Part shown: in pieces, positions 56,819 through 64,000 of the stretch
Layout: each line of letters opens with the position of its first letter
Position numbering within the stretch: the first letter of the stretch is position 1
Assembly: GCF_030908215.1 (NCBI RefSeq)
Contig: NZ_JAVFJK010000007.1
Coordinates: 178,559-242,558, forward strand
Source: Sinomonas sp. ASV486
GTDB taxonomy: Bacteria > Actinomycetota > Actinomycetes > Actinomycetales > Micrococcaceae
Length of the DNA stretch: 64,000 nt
Direction: 5' to 3'
The notes under the pieces: generated by a model
What the model saw: the letters and a program-made list of their open reading frames with translations, nothing else
Databases searched by the model: none
Told to the model about the DNA's origin: nothing
Position numbers and translations under genes: made by a program

Positions 56819-57748
56819 ATGAGCGATATCGAGAACAAGCTCATCATCGGCACGGCCCCGGATTCGTGGGGCGTCTGGTTCGCCGACGATCCGAAGCAGA
56901 CCCCCTGGGAGCGCTTCCTGGATGAGGTGGCCGAGTCCGGCTACAAGTGGATCGAGCTCGGCCCCTACGGCTACATGCCCACCAACCCGTCCCGACTCGC
57001 CGACGAGCTCAAAGCCCGCGACCTCCAGGTGTCGGCTGGCACCGTGTTCACGGCGTTCCACCGCGGGGGGCAGCCCGGGGACGCAGCATTCGAAGAGGCC
57101 TGGGAGCCGGCCCGCAGGGTCGCGGAGCTGACCGCAGCGATGGGCGGCGAGCACATCGTCGTCATCCCCGCGATGTGGCGCGACGACGTCACGGGTGAGG
57201 CCGTCGAGAACCAGGTCCTCTCATCCGAGCAGTGGGACTCGCTGTTCAATGGCCACAACGAGCTGGGCCGCCGCCTGGCCGAGCAGTTCGGCCTCAAGCA
57301 GCAGTTCCACTCGCACGCCGACTCGCACGTCCTCACCCAGGACGACATCGAGACGCTCCTGAAGAACACCGACCCGGAGCTCCTCAACCTGTGCCTCGAC
57401 ACGGGCCACGCCGAGTACGGCGGCGCGAGCAGCGTCGACCTCATCCGCAAGTACCCGGAGCGCATCGGCTACCTGCACCTCAAGCAGGTCGACCCGGGAA
57501 TCATGGAGCGCGTGCGCGCCGAGAACCTCACGTTCGCGGCGGCCAATGCGGCCGGTGTCATGACCGAGCCCCCCGGCGGCCTGCCGGACCTTCGCGAGGT
57601 CATCGAGGCGGTCGAGGCCCTCGACAAGCCGATCTTCGGCATCGTCGAGCAGGACATGTACCCCGTCGCTTTCGAGGTGCCCATGCCGATCGCCAAGCGC
57701 ACCCGCAACTACCTCCTTTCGTGCGGCTCCCGCACGCGGGTCTCCTGA
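56819..57748 (+). CDS. iolE: IolE-type 2-keto-myo-inositol dehydratase
   Basis: A 309-residue xylose-isomerase-like TIM barrel. The start GTAPDSWGVWFADDPKQTPWERF is close to IolE proteins, and metal-site residues appear in FHSHADSHV, LCLDTGHAEYGG and GIVEQDMYPV. The enzyme removes water from 2-keto-myo-inositol to give the substrate of IolD. An IolH-type role cannot be excluded, because a second barrel protein is encoded two genes on. GGAGG lies before the ATG. Confidence 0.8.
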   Translation: MSDIENKLIIGTAPDSWGVWFADDPKQTPWERFLDEVAESGYKWIELGPYGYMPTNPSRLADELKARDLQVSAGTVFTAFHRGGQPGDAAFEEAWEPARRVAELTAAMGGEHIVVIPAMWRDDVTGEAVENQVLSSEQWDSLFNGHNELGRRLAEQFGLKQQFHSHADSHVLTQDDIETLLKNTDPELLNLCLDTGHAEYGGASSVDLIRKYPERIGYLHLKQVDPGIMERVRAENLTFAAANAAGVMTEPPGGLPDLREVIEAVEALDKPIFGIVEQDMYPVAFEVPMPIAKRTRNYLLSCGSRTRVS

Positions 57749-57778
57749 AGCCAGACGTTCTCGGAAAGGCACACCATC

Positions 57779-58792
57779 ATGGCTGACAACCTGCGCGTCG
57801 CCGTCATCGGCGCCGGCCGCATGGGCGCGGACCACATCCAGCGCCTGCATACCCACATCCACGGGGCCGACGTGGCCGCCGTCGTCGACATCGACCTCGA
57901 CCGCGCCAACGCGGCGATCGCGGACATCCCGGGCGCGAAGGCGTTCGCGACGGCTGCGGAGGCCTATGAGTCCGGCGACGTGGACGCCGTCCTCATCGCC
58001 ACGCCCGGCTTCCTCCACGAGGCGGCGCTCCTCGAGGCCCTCGAGCGGGACATCCCGATCCTGTGCGAGAAGCCGCTCACCCCGGACGCCGCTTCTGCCT
58101 GGAAGATCGTCGAGGCCGAGCAGAAGCTGGGCCGCAAGCGCATTCAGGTCGGCTTCATGCGTCGCTTCGACACCGACTACGCGGCTCTCGGCGGCATGAT
58201 CCGCTCCGCCGAGCTCGGCGAGCTGCTCATGCTGCACTGCCGCCACCGCAACCCCGACACCCCTCCGGGCTTCACTAACGAGATGCTCATCAACGACTCG
58301 GTGGTGCACGAGTTCGACGTGATCCGCTACCTCACGGGCGAGGAGATCACCTCGGTCCAGGTGCGCTTGGGCAAGGCGACCTCTAAGGCGCCCGCGGGCC
58401 AGCACGACCCGCAGCACGTGCTCATCGAGACCGAGTCCGGTGTCCTCGCCGACGTCGAGATCTACGTCAACGCCCAGTTCGGCTACGAGGTCGCGACGCA
58501 GGCCGCGTTCGAGGACGGGATCGTGGACATCGGGGGCGACGGCGGGCCGTACGTGCGGCGTGCCGGCCGGTGGGGCGGCGTCGTGACCCCGAGCTTCATC
58601 GAGCGCTTCGGCGCCGCGTACGACGTCGAGGTCCAGGCCTGGGTCGATGCCGCGCTCCGCGACGAGATCGGCGGCCCCTCGGCGTGGGACGGCTATGCGA
58701 CCGCGGCGTGCTGCGAGGCCGGTGTCGAGGCGCAGAAGAGCGGCGAGAAGGTGGCCGTCACGCTCAACGAGAAGCCGGAGCTGTACAGGTGA
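57779..58792 (+). CDS. iolG: inositol 2-dehydrogenase (Gfo/Idh/MocA family)
   Basis: A 337-residue NAD-dependent dehydrogenase. The Rossmann part opens VAVIGAGRMGADHIQRL; CEKPLTPDA contains the family EKP motif with the catalytic Lys, and NDSVVHEFDVIRYLTGEE carries the active-site Asp/His. It oxidises myo-inositol to 2-keto-myo-inositol, the first step here. GAAAGG precedes the ATG. The stop overlaps the next gene. Confidence 0.9.
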   Translation: MADNLRVAVIGAGRMGADHIQRLHTHIHGADVAAVVDIDLDRANAAIADIPGAKAFATAAEAYESGDVDAVLIATPGFLHEAALLEALERDIPILCEKPLTPDAASAWKIVEAEQKLGRKRIQVGFMRRFDTDYAALGGMIRSAELGELLMLHCRHRNPDTPPGFTNEMLINDSVVHEFDVIRYLTGEEITSVQVRLGKATSKAPAGQHDPQHVLIETESGVLADVEIYVNAQFGYEVATQAAFEDGIVDIGGDGGPYVRRAGRWGGVVTPSFIERFGAAYDVEVQAWVDAALRDEIGGPSAWDGYATAACCEAGVEAQKSGEKVAVTLNEKPELYR

Positions 58793-59682
58793 AGGTTGCC
58801 CTCGACCCCACGCCTTTCCACTCGACGCACTCGCTGCTCGAGTTCCCGGCCCTCGCTGCCGAGCTCGGGTACCAGTACCTCCAGCTGACCCCGCACCGGG
58901 ACATGATCCCGTTCTTCACGCACCCCAAGGCCGACGACCTGCTCGTGCGGCAGTTCCGCAGCGCGTGCGCCGATGCGGGCGTTGAGGTCGCCTCGGTCCT
59001 GCCCGTGCTGCGCTGGTCCGGTCCGGACGAGGCGATGCGCGAGGCCGCTGTGCGGTACTGGAAACGGGCCATCCAGATCACAGTGGATCTGGGCTGCACC
59101 CAGATGAACACCGAATTCTCCGGCCGCCCGGAGAAGCCGGAGGAGTCCGAGGCCTGCTTCTACAAGTCCATGGAGGAGCTCCTGCCGGTCTTCGAGCGCG
59201 AGGGCGTCCACGTGGCGATCGATCCGCACCCGGACGACTTCGTCGAGGAAGGCCTCGCCGCGCTCCGCGTGGTCCGGGGACTCAACTCGCCGAACGTGGG
59301 ATCCGTCTATGTTGCGTCCCACACGTTCCACATGAAGGACGAGCCGCTCGAGATCATGCGCGCGGTGGGGGACCGGCTCCGCGTCGTGCACGTCTCCGAC
59401 ACGATGAACCACCATGCCTCGCACGGTCTGCGGTACATCACCAACCCGCCCGGCAACGACGTCCGCGTCCACCAGCACCTCAAGATCGGCGACGGCGACG
59501 TCAACTGGGACGAGTTCTTCGGGGGCCTGAACGAGATCGGCTTCCTGGACCGCGACGACACCGTCATGGTCTCGAGCGTCTTCGCCGAGGACGACAACGC
59601 CCTCGAGGTCTCCCGCTACCAGCTGCGGGAGATGCGCGAGCGGACCGAGAAGGCCCGTGCGGCGGCGGGCTCCGTGGCGTAG
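58789..59682 (+). CDS. sugar-phosphate isomerase/epimerase-like TIM barrel (IolH/IolI-like)
   Basis: A 297-residue xylose-isomerase-like barrel starting with GTG inside the iolG stop. Metal-site residues are suggested by QMNTEFSGRPEKPEESEACF, VAIDPHPDDFVEEG and VVHVSDTMNHHASHG. Such proteins in inositol clusters are annotated IolH or IolI and may interconvert inosose isomers. It ends the operon, with a hairpin downstream. Confidence 0.75.
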   Translation: MKVALDPTPFHSTHSLLEFPALAAELGYQYLQLTPHRDMIPFFTHPKADDLLVRQFRSACADAGVEVASVLPVLRWSGPDEAMREAAVRYWKRAIQITVDLGCTQMNTEFSGRPEKPEESEACFYKSMEELLPVFEREGVHVAIDPHPDDFVEEGLAALRVVRGLNSPNVGSVYVASHTFHMKDEPLEIMRAVGDRLRVVHVSDTMNHHASHGLRYITNPPGNDVRVHQHLKIGDGDVNWDEFFGGLNEIGFLDRDDTVMVSSVFAEDDNALEVSRYQLREMRERTEKARAAAGSVA

Positions 59683-59713
59683 CTCCGCCACGTCCATCTG
59701 AGGGTCACGTTCT

Positions 59714-59757
59714 GAGGGTCAGGTCGTGTGGGTCTCCACCCACGGGACCTGACCCTC
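59714..59757. terminator. hairpin terminator of the iol operon
   Basis: GAGGGTCAGGTC pairs with GACCTGACCCTC (12 bp), continued after a short mismatch by GTGGGT with ACCCAC and a 5-nt loop. CTGAGGGTCA occurs here twice, as in the terminator at 44149. Confidence 0.8.
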
Positions 59758-59908
59758 GGTTGTTCGCGGGCCCGCGGCGACGCCACGGACCGTCGTTGTC
59801 GCCTCTAGGCGCGGCGGTTGGCCGACCGTCCATTGCGGGGGTTGGGGACAGCGTCCTCAGGGTAACGGGCCTCCAAGGTGGCGCGCCTGCGCCGGATGGA
59901 GGATGACG

Positions 59909-60769
59909 ATGAGCCGGATCAGCACAGCAGTCCGATTAGGGCTGGCGGGAGCGTCAGCGCTGAGCCTGGCGGCCTGCATGGGTGGCGGGACGACCTCCCC
60001 GGGAACGAGCGCGAGCTCCTCGGCGAGCCCAAGCGCGAAGGTCTACAACGAGTCCGAGCTCCAGAACCTCGTCTCCGGGCTCAAGGATTCGGATGGCAAC
60101 GACCTCAAGCCCTACTCGAAGGCTCAGGTGACTGCCGGAAAGGACCTCGGCAAGATCCTCCTCAGCACCGCGACGGTGGATCCGAGCGACTGCAAGTCCA
60201 TCGCAACCGCCGGCCTCGTGGACAACATCGAGAACGGCTCGGTCGCCGTGTCGATCTCCGACAGCCAGCAGCCGAGGACCGTCTCAGCGCAGTCCGGCTC
60301 ACAGGGCCCCGACTCGCAGCAGATCCTCAAGGACATCGAGGGCAAGATGGGCACCTGTTCGCACTTCACGGTGTCCGCGCTCGGGCAGAAGGTCACGGTC
60401 GCGAGCAAGCAGCTCCAGGCCAAGACAAACGCTGCCGAGACCTTCGGCACCGTCAGCACCCGCGGCAACAACAGCTCGGACATGCTCATGCAGGTCTCTG
60501 GAGCTCAGGGCAGGCTCCTTGTCGTCGCCACCAAGAGCGGGAGCAATCTGGGCGACAAGGACCAGTCGGAGCTCGAGGGGTTCGTGAACAGCGTGCTCCG
60601 CAATGCCACCGGGTCCTCGACCTCCAGCCCGTCCACCGGCACCTCGAGTTCGCCGTCGACGTCCAGCTCGTCGAGCAGCACCGGCTCGCCGAGCTCCTCG
60701 GGTTCCGCGAGCTCGTCGGGCCAGTCCGGTTCGGGCGCCTCGCCGAGCGCGAGTTCCTCTGCCTCTTAG
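59909..60769 (+). CDS. secreted lipoprotein with Ser-rich C-terminal tail
   Basis: A 286-residue protein with a signal peptide ending in the lipobox LAAC at about residues 20-23. A low-complexity Ser/Thr linker follows, then a globular part of about 150 residues with one pair of Cys (DPSDCKSIA, MGTCSHF), and a tail of about 60 residues made almost only of Ser, Gly, Thr and Pro. The globular part recalls mycobacterial/actinobacterial sensor-like lipoproteins, but I assign no function. ATG at 59909 has GGAGG 6 nt upstream; ATG at 59903 is too close. It ends 7 bp from iolB. Confidence 0.75.
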   Translation: MSRISTAVRLGLAGASALSLAACMGGGTTSPGTSASSSASPSAKVYNESELQNLVSGLKDSDGNDLKPYSKAQVTAGKDLGKILLSTATVDPSDCKSIATAGLVDNIENGSVAVSISDSQQPRTVSAQSGSQGPDSQQILKDIEGKMGTCSHFTVSALGQKVTVASKQLQAKTNAAETFGTVSTRGNNSSDMLMQVSGAQGRLLVVATKSGSNLGDKDQSELEGFVNSVLRNATGSSTSSPSTGTSSSPSTSSSSSSTGSPSSSGSASSSGQSGSGASPSASSSAS

Positions 60770-60776
60770 GCGTGTC

Positions 60777-61697
60777 CTAGGCGGAGAAGGGCAGGCGAGG
60801 GTCCACCTGCTGGGCGTCCCACGTTGAGCGGACCCAGCCGTGGTGGGGATCGTCGCTGATGAGCCACTCGCGCACGCGGCCTGGGCCTGCCATGACGTTG
60901 AGGTAGTACAGGTCATAGCCGGGCGCGGCCATCGCCGGGCCGTGCCAGCCGTAGGGGACGAGCACGACGTCGCCCGTGCGCACCTCGGCGTTGACGTCGA
61001 TGGGGCGCTCGTCGGAGGCATAGACCCGGGCGTAGCCCACGGGGTCCTGGCCAGCCTCCGCGGGGCCGCCGGCGATGGGGGAGTCCGGGGCGAGGCGTGT
61101 CTCGAAGTAGTAGATCTCCTCGAGGAAGGTCTCGCCGTCCTTCTCCTCATCGTGCTTGTGCGGCGGGTACGAGGACCAGTTGCCGCCGGGTGTGATGACC
61201 TCGCACACGATGAAGCGGTCCGCCTCGAGGGCGGCGGGGGTACCGAAGTTGTGCACCTGGCGCGAGCAGTTGCCGGCGCCGCGCAGCTCGACGGGCGTCT
61301 CCTCCGCGCGCACGAGCCGCGTGGGGTACTCCTCCTTCGCGGGTGCAAGCGCGACGGCGACCCGGCCGCCCTCGGCGCTCGAGATCACCGCGGTCCTGCC
61401 GATCCCCGTGTAGAGGACGTCGCTCGGGCCCGCGAAGACCGAGGCGCGGCCACGCAGGTGGTGCGCGACGCCGTCGACCGTCACCTCGAAGGAGCCCTCG
61501 AGAGGGACCACGATGCGTTCCTCGCCGGCGGCCTCGAGTGAGACCGAGGCGCCGGGAGCGAGCACGGCCACCTTGATGCCCGTGTGCGCCCAGCCCGGAA
61601 CGGCGGGAGCGCTGCTGTTCCCCGCTTCCGTCGGGCCGAGCGAAACCTGCCACGCGCCGTCGGACGCGCTGCCGAGGGGGTAGACCCACTCTGCCAT
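60777..61697 (-). CDS. iolB: 5-deoxy-glucuronate isomerase
   Basis: A 306-residue double-cupin protein that turns 5-deoxy-glucuronate into 5-dehydro-2-deoxygluconate, the substrate of IolC. Family segments are RQVHNFGTPAALEADRFIVCEVITPGGNWSSYPPHKHDE, with the metal-binding His residues, and VLVPYGWHGPAMAAPGYDLYYLNVMAG. An AGAAGGGA site precedes the ATG at 61697. It lies downstream of iolR on the opposite strand to the other iol genes. Confidence 0.95.
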   Translation of the reverse strand: MAEWVYPLGSASDGAWQVSLGPTEAGNSSAPAVPGWAHTGIKVAVLAPGASVSLEAAGEERIVVPLEGSFEVTVDGVAHHLRGRASVFAGPSDVLYTGIGRTAVISSAEGGRVAVALAPAKEEYPTRLVRAEETPVELRGAGNCSRQVHNFGTPAALEADRFIVCEVITPGGNWSSYPPHKHDEEKDGETFLEEIYYFETRLAPDSPIAGGPAEAGQDPVGYARVYASDERPIDVNAEVRTGDVVLVPYGWHGPAMAAPGYDLYYLNVMAGPGRVREWLISDDPHHGWVRSTWDAQQVDPRLPFSA

Positions 61698-61741
61698 GTG
61701 CTGTGTCCCTTCTGTCGGGTCCTGTTGGTCCGCTCGTGCGC

Positions 61742-62482
61742 TCAGCGCTGGACGAGCGTCATTTCGAAGCTGTAGGAATCGGCTCGGTACGCATGCCGCC
61801 CCGTTTCTACGCTGCGGCCCGTATCGTCCACGGCCGTGCGTTCCATGGTCACGAGCGCGGAGCCCGCAGCGACCTCGAGCAGCTCGGCCTGGTCCGCGTC
61901 TGCGACCGCCGCACCGATCCGCTGGTTGGCGAGCCGGAAGTTCACGCCAGCGTCCCGCAGGATCTGGTACATGCCGTGCTCCCTGAGCCCCACCTCGGTG
62001 AGTTCGGCGACGTCGTCCCGCACCCAGTTCTCCATGAGCGCGAGTGGCTTCTCGTCCACCGAGCGGAGGCGCGTGAAGTGGTAGACGCCGACGCCCGGCG
62101 GAAGCTGGAGTGTCTCGGCGATCTCCGGCTCTGCCGGGCCGTGGCGGAAGCTGAGCACGCGGGTAGCGGGTGCCTTGCCGCCGCGCGCGAGGTCGTCGAA
62201 GAGGCTCGAGAGCTCGAGGTGCCGGCGCACTTGGCTTGCGACGACCTGGGTGCCGACCCCGCGCTTGCGCACGAGGAGCCCGGCACGCACGAGCTCGTCC
62301 ATGGCCTTGCGCATCGTGGGGCGGGAAAGGTTGAGCTGCGCGGCGAGCTCGATCTCGTTCTCGAGCTTGGAGCCCGGCTCGAGAGCACCGCTGCGGATCA
62401 TCCCCTCGATGCCCTGCACTACCTGGTGGTACAGGGGGACCGGTGACGAGCGGTCGATGGGGATGTTGAGGGCTGTGGCCAT
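61742..62482 (-). CDS. iolR: GntR-family (UTRA) regulator, probable IolR
   Basis: A 246-residue HutC-subfamily GntR protein. The winged helix covers residues 15-80 (LYHQVVQGIEGMIRSGAL, LNLSRPTMRKAMDELVRAGLL), and the UTRA ligand domain follows (YHFTRLRSVDEKPLALMENWV, then a Tyr-rich end HAYRADSYSFEMTLV). Its operon with iolB and its distance to the other iol genes support control of inositol use. TTTGATAGGACAAA lies 71 bp upstream, suggesting self-control. Confidence 0.88.
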   Translation of the reverse strand: MATALNIPIDRSSPVPLYHQVVQGIEGMIRSGALEPGSKLENEIELAAQLNLSRPTMRKAMDELVRAGLLVRKRGVGTQVVASQVRRHLELSSLFDDLARGGKAPATRVLSFRHGPAEPEIAETLQLPPGVGVYHFTRLRSVDEKPLALMENWVRDDVAELTEVGLREHGMYQILRDAGVNFRLANQRIGAAVADADQAELLEVAAGSALVTMERTAVDDTGRSVETGRHAYRADSYSFEMTLVQR

Positions 62483-62552
62483 GACCCCTCCTTGGGCTGG
62501 GCGCTGCGCGGGGCATCTTCGCGGCCCGCGCTGTGCGGTTGAGGTTTGTTTA

Positions 62553-62566
62553 TTTGATAGGACAAA
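62553..62566. promoter_or_regulatory. TTTGNNAGGACAAA motif (iolR promoter)
   Basis: TTTGATAGGACAAA, within ATTTG-N6-CAAAT. The 316-bp gap 62483-62798 also holds a weaker relative, ATGTGTAGACAAAG near 62690, on the side of the binding-protein gene; nothing else is recognised there. Confidence 0.55.
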
Positions 62567-62798
62567 TCTCTTGAGGTGATCTTAGCACCGCATTCCGCGT
62601 CATGACAGTGGTTTCGCGCCGTGGCCCCGATGCAGCGGATGCTGACAAATGAAGGTTGCCCCGTGGGACGGCGAACCAAATTAGTGCTTATGTGTAGACA
62701 AAGTATTGACAGTCGTGATCCAGATCACCCATGATCTAGCCAAGGCCCGAGACCGAGGCGGACTCGTCCGGCGGGGCCATGGATCGAAGGAGATTCTC

Positions 62799-63788
62799 GT
62801 GACCAAGTTTTCGTGGCGCCAGGGAGCGATCGTGGCGCTCGCAGTGCCGATGCTCGCCCTCGCCGCCTGTTCGGCGGGCGGGAAGACGGCGACCGATACG
62901 GCCGCAGGCGGCGGTCAGGCCGTCTCGACTCCCAGGATGAAGGTTGCCCTCATCACGCACGCCGCCGCCGGCGACACGTTCTGGGACATCGTGCGCAAGG
63001 GTGCCGAGGAGGCGGCGTCCAAGGACAACGTCGACCTCCAGTACCTCAACGACCCCGAGGCCGGCCGCCAGGCGCAGCTCGTGCAGCAGGCCATCGACCA
63101 GAAGGTGGATGGCATCGCTCTCACGATGGCAACCCCCGACGCGCTCAAGGACGTCGTCAAGAAGGCCACCGACGCGGGCATCCCGGTCGTGAGCCTGAAC
63201 GCCGGCGAGGACGCTTCAGCCAAGCTCGGGGCGTTCACGCACTTCGGCTCGAACGAGAAGCTCGCCGGTGAGGCCGTGGGCACCAAGCTCGCCTCGGACG
63301 GCTACAAGCACCCCGTCTGCGTCATCCAGCAGCAGGGCCACGTGGGGCTCGAGGCCCGGTGCGCGGGTGTCAAGGCCAAGGTCCCCGGCACGGAGATCCT
63401 CTACGTCAACGGCCAGGACATGACCTCGGTCCAGTCCACGGCCACGGCGAAGCTCCAGGCCACGAAGGACGCCGACGTGATCATCGGCCTCGGCGCCCCG
63501 ATCACGCTGACCCTGCTCAAGTCCGTCTCTGATGCCGGCAGCTCGGCCAAGGTGGCGAGCTTCGACCTCAACGCCGAACTCGCCCAGGACATCGTTGACG
63601 GCAAGGTGCTCTTCACTGTGGACCAGCAGCCGTGGCTGCAGGGCTACATGTCGGTGGACGCGCTCTGGCAGAACAAGCGCGGCGGGTTCAAGATCGGTGG
63701 TGGGCAGCCGGTGCTGACCGGCCCGACCATCGTTGACAAGTCCAACGCCTCCGACGTCGTCAAATTCGCCAAGCAAGGCGTCCGCTAA
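62799..63788 (+). CDS. sugar (probably inositol) ABC transporter substrate-binding lipoprotein
   Basis: A 329-residue periplasmic-binding-protein-like lipoprotein of the RbsB type. The signal peptide ends in LAAC near residue 24. The mature part shows ITHAAAGDTFWDIVRKGAEEAA, QKVDGIALTMATPDALKDVVKKA and VASFDLNAELAQDIVDGKVLFTVDQQPWLQGY, typical of sugar-binding proteins that hold the ligand between two lobes. GTG at 62799 has GAAGGAG upstream. Its neighbours make myo-inositol the best guess for its ligand. Confidence 0.88.
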   Translation: MTKFSWRQGAIVALAVPMLALAACSAGGKTATDTAAGGGQAVSTPRMKVALITHAAAGDTFWDIVRKGAEEAASKDNVDLQYLNDPEAGRQAQLVQQAIDQKVDGIALTMATPDALKDVVKKATDAGIPVVSLNAGEDASAKLGAFTHFGSNEKLAGEAVGTKLASDGYKHPVCVIQQQGHVGLEARCAGVKAKVPGTEILYVNGQDMTSVQSTATAKLQATKDADVIIGLGAPITLTLLKSVSDAGSSAKVASFDLNAELAQDIVDGKVLFTVDQQPWLQGYMSVDALWQNKRGGFKIGGGQPVLTGPTIVDKSNASDVVKFAKQGVR

Positions 63789-63802
63789 ACCGCATAGACA
63801 TC

Positions 63803-63832
63803 GGGCCGCGCGGCGGGAACGCCGCGCGGCCC
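63803..63832. terminator. hairpin between binding-protein and permease genes
   Basis: A perfect 13-bp stem, GGGCCGCGCGGCG at 63803-63815 with its complement at 63820-63832 and a GGAA loop. Such hairpins after binding-protein genes often lower permease expression and stabilise the upstream message. Confidence 0.75.
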
Positions 63833-63851
63833 ACCATCAAGGAGTGTTTCC

Positions 63852-64000
63852 ATGGCAACTGCAACCTTGCCGTCGGCGCCCGCGCCGGCTGCCAAAGACG
63901 AGCGGGTCGGGCGTCGTGGCCCGTTCCAGAAGCTCCTGGGCCGTCCGGAGGTCGGGGCGCTGGCGGCCGCGGTCGTGCTGTTCATCTTCTTCGCGGCGGT
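63852..64000 (+). CDS. sugar ABC transporter permease, cut by window end
   Basis: The first 49 residues of a protein that begins ATATLPSAPAPAAKDERV and enters a hydrophobic segment (VGALAAAVVLFIFFA) like the first helix of RbsC-type permeases. GGAG lies just before the ATG. It is probably the membrane partner of the binding protein encoded upstream; the rest lies beyond the window. Confidence 0.75.
   Translation, partial: MATATLPSAPAPAAKDERVGRRGPFQKLLGRPEVGALAAAVVLFIFFAA

Overview
The window is very GC-rich DNA with dense, overlapping operons, typical of an actinobacterium. An S-(hydroxymethyl)mycothiol dehydrogenase, a dimethylglycine oxidase closely resembling the Arthrobacter globiformis enzyme as I remember it, and the gene content as a whole point to the Micrococcaceae (Arthrobacter/Sinomonas-like). 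I see no tRNA, rRNA, insertion sequence, phage gene or CRISPR array. All identifications come from reading the sequence, without database searches.

Region 1 (1-11900): a TPR-like protein cut by the left edge, a zinc alcohol dehydrogenase coupled to a yeast-type cytosine deaminase, two near-twin IclR regulators around an MHS transporter, creatinase, creatininase, an NCS1 permease and a divergent PucR regulator. Creatininase and creatinase turn creatinine into creatine and then sarcosine plus urea.

Region 2 (11900-31900): conversion of choline to sarcosine. It holds a GntR/FCD regulator, dimethylglycine oxidase with PurU1, and a three-component Rieske oxygenase (reductase, oxygenase, Rieske ferredoxin) that fits glycine betaine demethylation, followed by an MHS transporter. 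An IclR regulator, mycothiol-dependent formaldehyde dehydrogenase with a metallo-hydrolase, and the coupled operon betA-proV-proW-proX-betB follow.

Region 3 (31820-44190): an unusual LuxR protein with a degenerate kinase core, the two ribulose-monophosphate enzymes HxlB and HxlA, an IclR gene with two compensating frameshifts, a second GntR/FCD regulator, and glyA-soxBDAG-purU2, which turns sarcosine into glycine and serine. The island therefore makes and consumes formaldehyde and methylene-tetrahydrofolate, and carries three disposal routes: folate, mycothiol and RuMP.

Region 4 (44170-51180): an EamA permease and a small membrane protein downstream of a GntR-FCD regulator fused to a Cache-like sensor, three small genes of unknown function, an FMN reductase, a CynX-like MFS transporter and a tautomerase.

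Region 5 (51300-64000): a myo-inositol catabolic cluster (iolC, aldolase, iolD, iolA, iolE, iolG, iolH; iolB and iolR opposite), then a sugar-binding protein and a permease cut by the right edge.

The non-coding signals are the most novel part. Two operator families recur: GTTGC-N7-GCAAY before genes that take in or attack the substrates, and TGATATATCA before one-carbon genes. Two divergent promoters carry one of each, in the same arrangement. A third motif, TTTGNNAGGACAAA, links iolC, iolR and the CynX/tautomerase promoter. Four intergenic tandem arrays share an exact 21-bp period.
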